DNA from: Fidelibacterota bacterium | GTDB taxonomy: Bacteria; Fidelibacterota; UBA2242 | Direction of reading: 5' to 3' | Length of the DNA: 5,989 nt | Assembly (NCBI GenBank): GCA_003527965.1 | Contig: DPVY01000044.1 | Coordinates: forward strand, 1 to 5,989 | Shown: piece by piece, positions 5,732-5,989 of the stretch | Layout: the number at the start of each line of letters is the position of its first letter | Position numbering within the stretch: the stretch's first letter is position 1 | The notes under the pieces: generated by a model | What the model saw: only the letters and a program-made list of their open reading frames with translations | Told to the model about the DNA's origin: nothing | The model's database searches: none | Translations under genes and position numbers: made by a program

Positions 5732-5989
5732 TCAATTGCCAAATAAACAGGATTGCAGACCGGCAACTGGTTTATCAACCCCTGGAGAAAAAGCTGTATC
5801 ATGCCTGGCTTTTCCAGAAATATTTACTCAGCAATCTTCAAACAACCGACGGAAAAAAGGTCAGCATTATCAGAACCGGTCGAAGAAATGAACTGGAAGG
5901 CCCTGATTTCACCGAGGCGCAAATCCTGATAGACGACAATATTTTAACGGGCGACGTGGAAATTCATATTAATAATGCGGACTGGTATT
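5728..5989 (+). CDS. DUF2851-family protein, N-terminal part (runs off the window)
   Basis: Starting at ATG 5728, which overlaps the plsC stop as ATGA, a frame stays open for 87 codons to the window end. It contains YHAWLFQKYLLSNLQTTDG (24-42), GRRNELEGPDFTEAQI (51-66) and GDVEIHINNADWY (75-87). The G-x-x-N-x-x-x-GPDF...A...G-x-VEIH...DW pattern is what I recognise as the N-terminal signature of DUF2851. Full-length members, as I recall, run to roughly 400 residues or more, so most of the protein lies outside the window. The function is not established; the conserved acidic/His residues leave a nuclease-like or other metal-dependent role possible, but that is speculation. No signal peptide is seen. 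AGG lies just before the start, too close for a strong ribosome binding site, so translation is probably coupled to plsC. The family call rests on remembered motifs. Confidence 0.82.
   Translation, partial: MINCQINRIADRQLVYQPLEKKLYHAWLFQKYLLSNLQTTDGKKVSIIRTGRRNELEGPDFTEAQILIDDNILTGDVEIHINNADWY

Noticed and set aside
1..5989. A hidden defence island, mobile element, CRISPR array or biosynthetic cluster
   Set aside because: No nuclease-helicase set, integrase, transposase, spaced direct repeats or tRNA-end attachment site was found; almost all of the window is covered by conserved housekeeping-type genes.

Overview
The window holds ordinary chromosomal housekeeping genes from a bacterium of moderate GC (roughly low-to-mid 40s percent by eye). 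The last gene is the N-terminal part of a DUF2851-type protein, a family I associate mainly with Bacteroidetes and neighbouring FCB-group phyla. Shine-Dalgarno sites are clear at some genes (M24 peptidase, the small exported protein, serS) and absent or weak at others (dus, the aldolase, plsC). Together these suggest an FCB-type or related, possibly uncultured, lineage. This placement is an inference and I cannot name a species.

Layout. (a) 1-1803, + strand: a short C-terminal tail of a possible upstream gene, a complete M24-family Xaa-Pro peptidase with all five metal ligands, and 27 bp later a small exported protein of unknown family that probably starts at TTG 1264. (b) 1804-1916: a gap between convergent genes, dominated by a perfect 15-bp-stem hairpin without a T-tract. 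It resembles a dispersed palindromic repeat more than a classic terminator. (c) 1917-2900, - strand: a tRNA-dihydrouridine synthase of the DusB type. (d) 2901-3080: an AT-rich divergent intergenic region with a TATAAT box placed to drive serS. (e) 3081-5989, + strand: a tightly packed run of serS, a class II (FucA-like) aldolase, plsC and the truncated DUF2851 gene. The junctions are an ATGA overlap, a 9-bp gap and another ATGA overlap, so one transcript is likely.

How the genes work together. Two proteins act in tRNA function: Dus modifies tRNA uridines and SerRS charges tRNA-Ser. PlsC makes phosphatidic acid for membranes. The M24 peptidase probably trims Xaa-Pro peptides in the cytoplasm. 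The aldolase has a complete FucA-like zinc site, but its neighbours give no pathway. Nothing seen links these genes into one dedicated pathway; the grouping of (e) looks like a mixed housekeeping operon.

I found no transposase, integrase, CRISPR array, tRNA or rRNA gene, toxin-antitoxin pair or defence gene, and no convincing sign of an undescribed system. The points most worth a second look are the palindromic element at 1870-1907, the unclassified exported protein, the serS-aldolase-plsC-DUF2851 linkage, and a Pro-to-Ser change beside the catalytic cysteine of Dus.
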